Assembly (NCBI GenBank): GCA_020622165.1
Contig: JACNMN010000004.1
Span: 62,001-126,000 of the forward strand
DNA length: 64,000 nucleotides
Direction of reading: 5' to 3'
Source: Boseongicola sp. H5
GTDB taxonomy: Bacteria; Pseudomonadota; Alphaproteobacteria; Rhodobacterales; Rhodobacteraceae
Below, piece by piece: positions 63,138-64,000 of this stretch. The first letter of the stretch is position 1, and each line of letters opens with the position of its first letter. The notes under the pieces were generated by a model, which searched no databases, had not been told where the DNA came from, and was given only the letters and a program-made list of their open reading frames with translations. Both the position numbers and the translations under genes were made by a program.

Positions 63138-64000
63138 AACAGGCCGTGATGACCCTCATGCAGCGTCTGGGCGACATGATCGACGGGTTTGCGCCCGCCG
63201 AAGGCCCGCCGCCGCGCACGCTTCTGGCCTTCTGTCGCTGGTGTCTCGCCGGTGCCTGGCCGGTCATCTTCATCGCCACCGCCGCCTCGGCCATCGCGGG
63301 GACCACAGAGGTGTTTACCGCACTTCTGCTGGGCATGATCATCGACAGCGCCGTCAACAGCGGTGATGCCGCCGCCTATTTCGCCGAAAACTGGCTGCTG
63401 GTCCTTGGATATGCCGCGTTTTTTGTCCTGTTGCGCCCGGTTGTCTTTGGTGCCAGCGCCGCGTTCAACGGCATTGTCCTGCCGCCCAATGTCTATCCGC
63501 TGGTGCAAAGCCGCCTGCATCGGTGGTCGCTTGGCCATGCGGTCAGCTTCTTTGACAACGATTTTGCAGGCCGCATCGCGCAAAAGCAGATGCAGACAGC
63601 GCAGGCCCTGACCAATTCCCTGGGCGAAATCATCAACGCCATCGCCTTCGCGCTCGCCTCGATGATTGGATCGGTCCTGCTGCTGACCTTTATCGACTGG
63701 CGGATCGCTCTCGTCCTGCTGGTGTGGCTTGGGCTCTACTTCTGGATGATCGCCTGGTTCCTGCCCCGCATCCGACAGAGGGCGGCCGCGCGCGCCGGCG
63801 CCCGGGCGATGGTGACCGGGCAGGTGGTCGACACGATCACCAATATCAAGACGGTCAAGCTTTTCGGGCACACCGCCCATGAAGATACCGCGGCCATCCG
63901 CGCGATGCAGATGCTGCGCGACCGGTCGCTTGAGTTCGGCTATCTGTCGACCGGTTTCCGCTTTGCGCTGATGGCGGTTGCGGGGCTGCTTCCGGTCATT
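63134..64000 (+). CDS. Second ABC exporter half-transporter (cut by window end)
   Basis: Begins at an ATG overlapping the stop of the previous half-transporter. The 289 visible residues cover the membrane domain only, with WPVIFIATAASAIAG, FFDNDFAGRIAQKQMQTAQ and a VVDTITNIKTVKLFG segment matching VVDSYTNIHSVKLFA in the first gene. The nucleotide-binding domain is beyond the window. It is probably the partner in a heterodimeric exporter. Confidence 0.85.
   Translation, partial: MKQAVMTLMQRLGDMIDGFAPAEGPPPRTLLAFCRWCLAGAWPVIFIATAASAIAGTTEVFTALLLGMIIDSAVNSGDAAAYFAENWLLVLGYAAFFVLLRPVVFGASAAFNGIVLPPNVYPLVQSRLHRWSLGHAVSFFDNDFAGRIAQKQMQTAQALTNSLGEIINAIAFALASMIGSVLLLTFIDWRIALVLLVWLGLYFWMIAWFLPRIRQRAAARAGARAMVTGQVVDTITNIKTVKLFGHTAHEDTAAIRAMQMLRDRSLEFGYLSTGFRFALMAVAGLLPVI

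Overview
The window is chromosomal DNA of a high-GC alphaproteobacterium of the Rhodobacteraceae/Roseobacter type. The evidence is one end of a purple-bacterial photosynthesis gene cluster (bchO, bchD, bchI, crtA, crtI, crtB, tspO) with PpsR/CrtJ-type TGT-N12-ACA operators. CrtA points to spheroidene/spheroidenone carotenoids. The family assignment rests on gene content and recognition, not on a search. I saw no rRNA, tRNA, CRISPR array, insertion sequence or phage gene.

Layout. 1-7480: photosynthesis genes in two divergent operons, crtA-bchI-bchD-bchO on the minus strand and crtI-crtB-tspO on the plus strand, closed by a bidirectional terminator. 7497-12960: the rimP-nusA-ylxR-infB translation/transcription operon on the minus strand, with a terminator-like hairpin in its leader. 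12955-24931: an I78-type lipoprotein, glutathione-dependent formaldehyde dehydrogenase, a plus-strand run (serine hydrolase, GNAT, SecD-P1-head-like secreted protein, NYN-LOTUS protein), a TetR regulator with two matching operators around a small structured transcript, an AEC transporter, S-formylglutathione hydrolase and four metabolic genes, then an MFS carrier and zapE. 24977-41282: core metabolism and housekeeping genes (folC, accD, ilvD, fadH-like, argG, ilvA), several unknown proteins, an HPt plus REC-PP2C signalling pair, and kdsD.

41334-57747 is a surface-polysaccharide region. It holds ugd, a UDP-glucuronate-4-epimerase-like gene, a WbpM-like dehydratase, yjbH/yjbF/yjbE-like genes, galE, a priming sugar transferase, a reductase/epimerase, a Wza-like export lipoprotein with a CtrA-type box upstream, a glycosyltransferase and rfbA/D/B/C for dTDP-L-rhamnose. 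No Wzc, Wzx or Wzy is present here. 57889-64000: hslO behind a heat-shock-like promoter, a Nudix CoA pyrophosphatase, CCA-adding enzyme, a LysE exporter that seems to start at CTG, and two adjacent ABC half-transporters, the second cut by the window end.

How genes work together. crtI/crtB make the carotenoid backbone, crtA finishes it, and bchI/bchD form two magnesium chelatase subunits with bchO as an accessory; PpsR probably silences both operons under oxygen. AdhC and FghA carry out consecutive steps of formaldehyde oxidation but lie about 5 kb apart. ilvA and ilvD serve branched-chain amino acid synthesis. Ugd, the epimerases and RfbABCD supply nucleotide sugars to the exporter genes next to them.

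Most promising for new biology: the TetR-operator-flanked small transcript (17846-18072) with an 18-codon reading frame, the hairpin leader of rimP-nusA-infB, the stand-alone SecD-P1-head-like protein, the compact yjbH-F-E module, and the predicted leaderless crtI mRNA.
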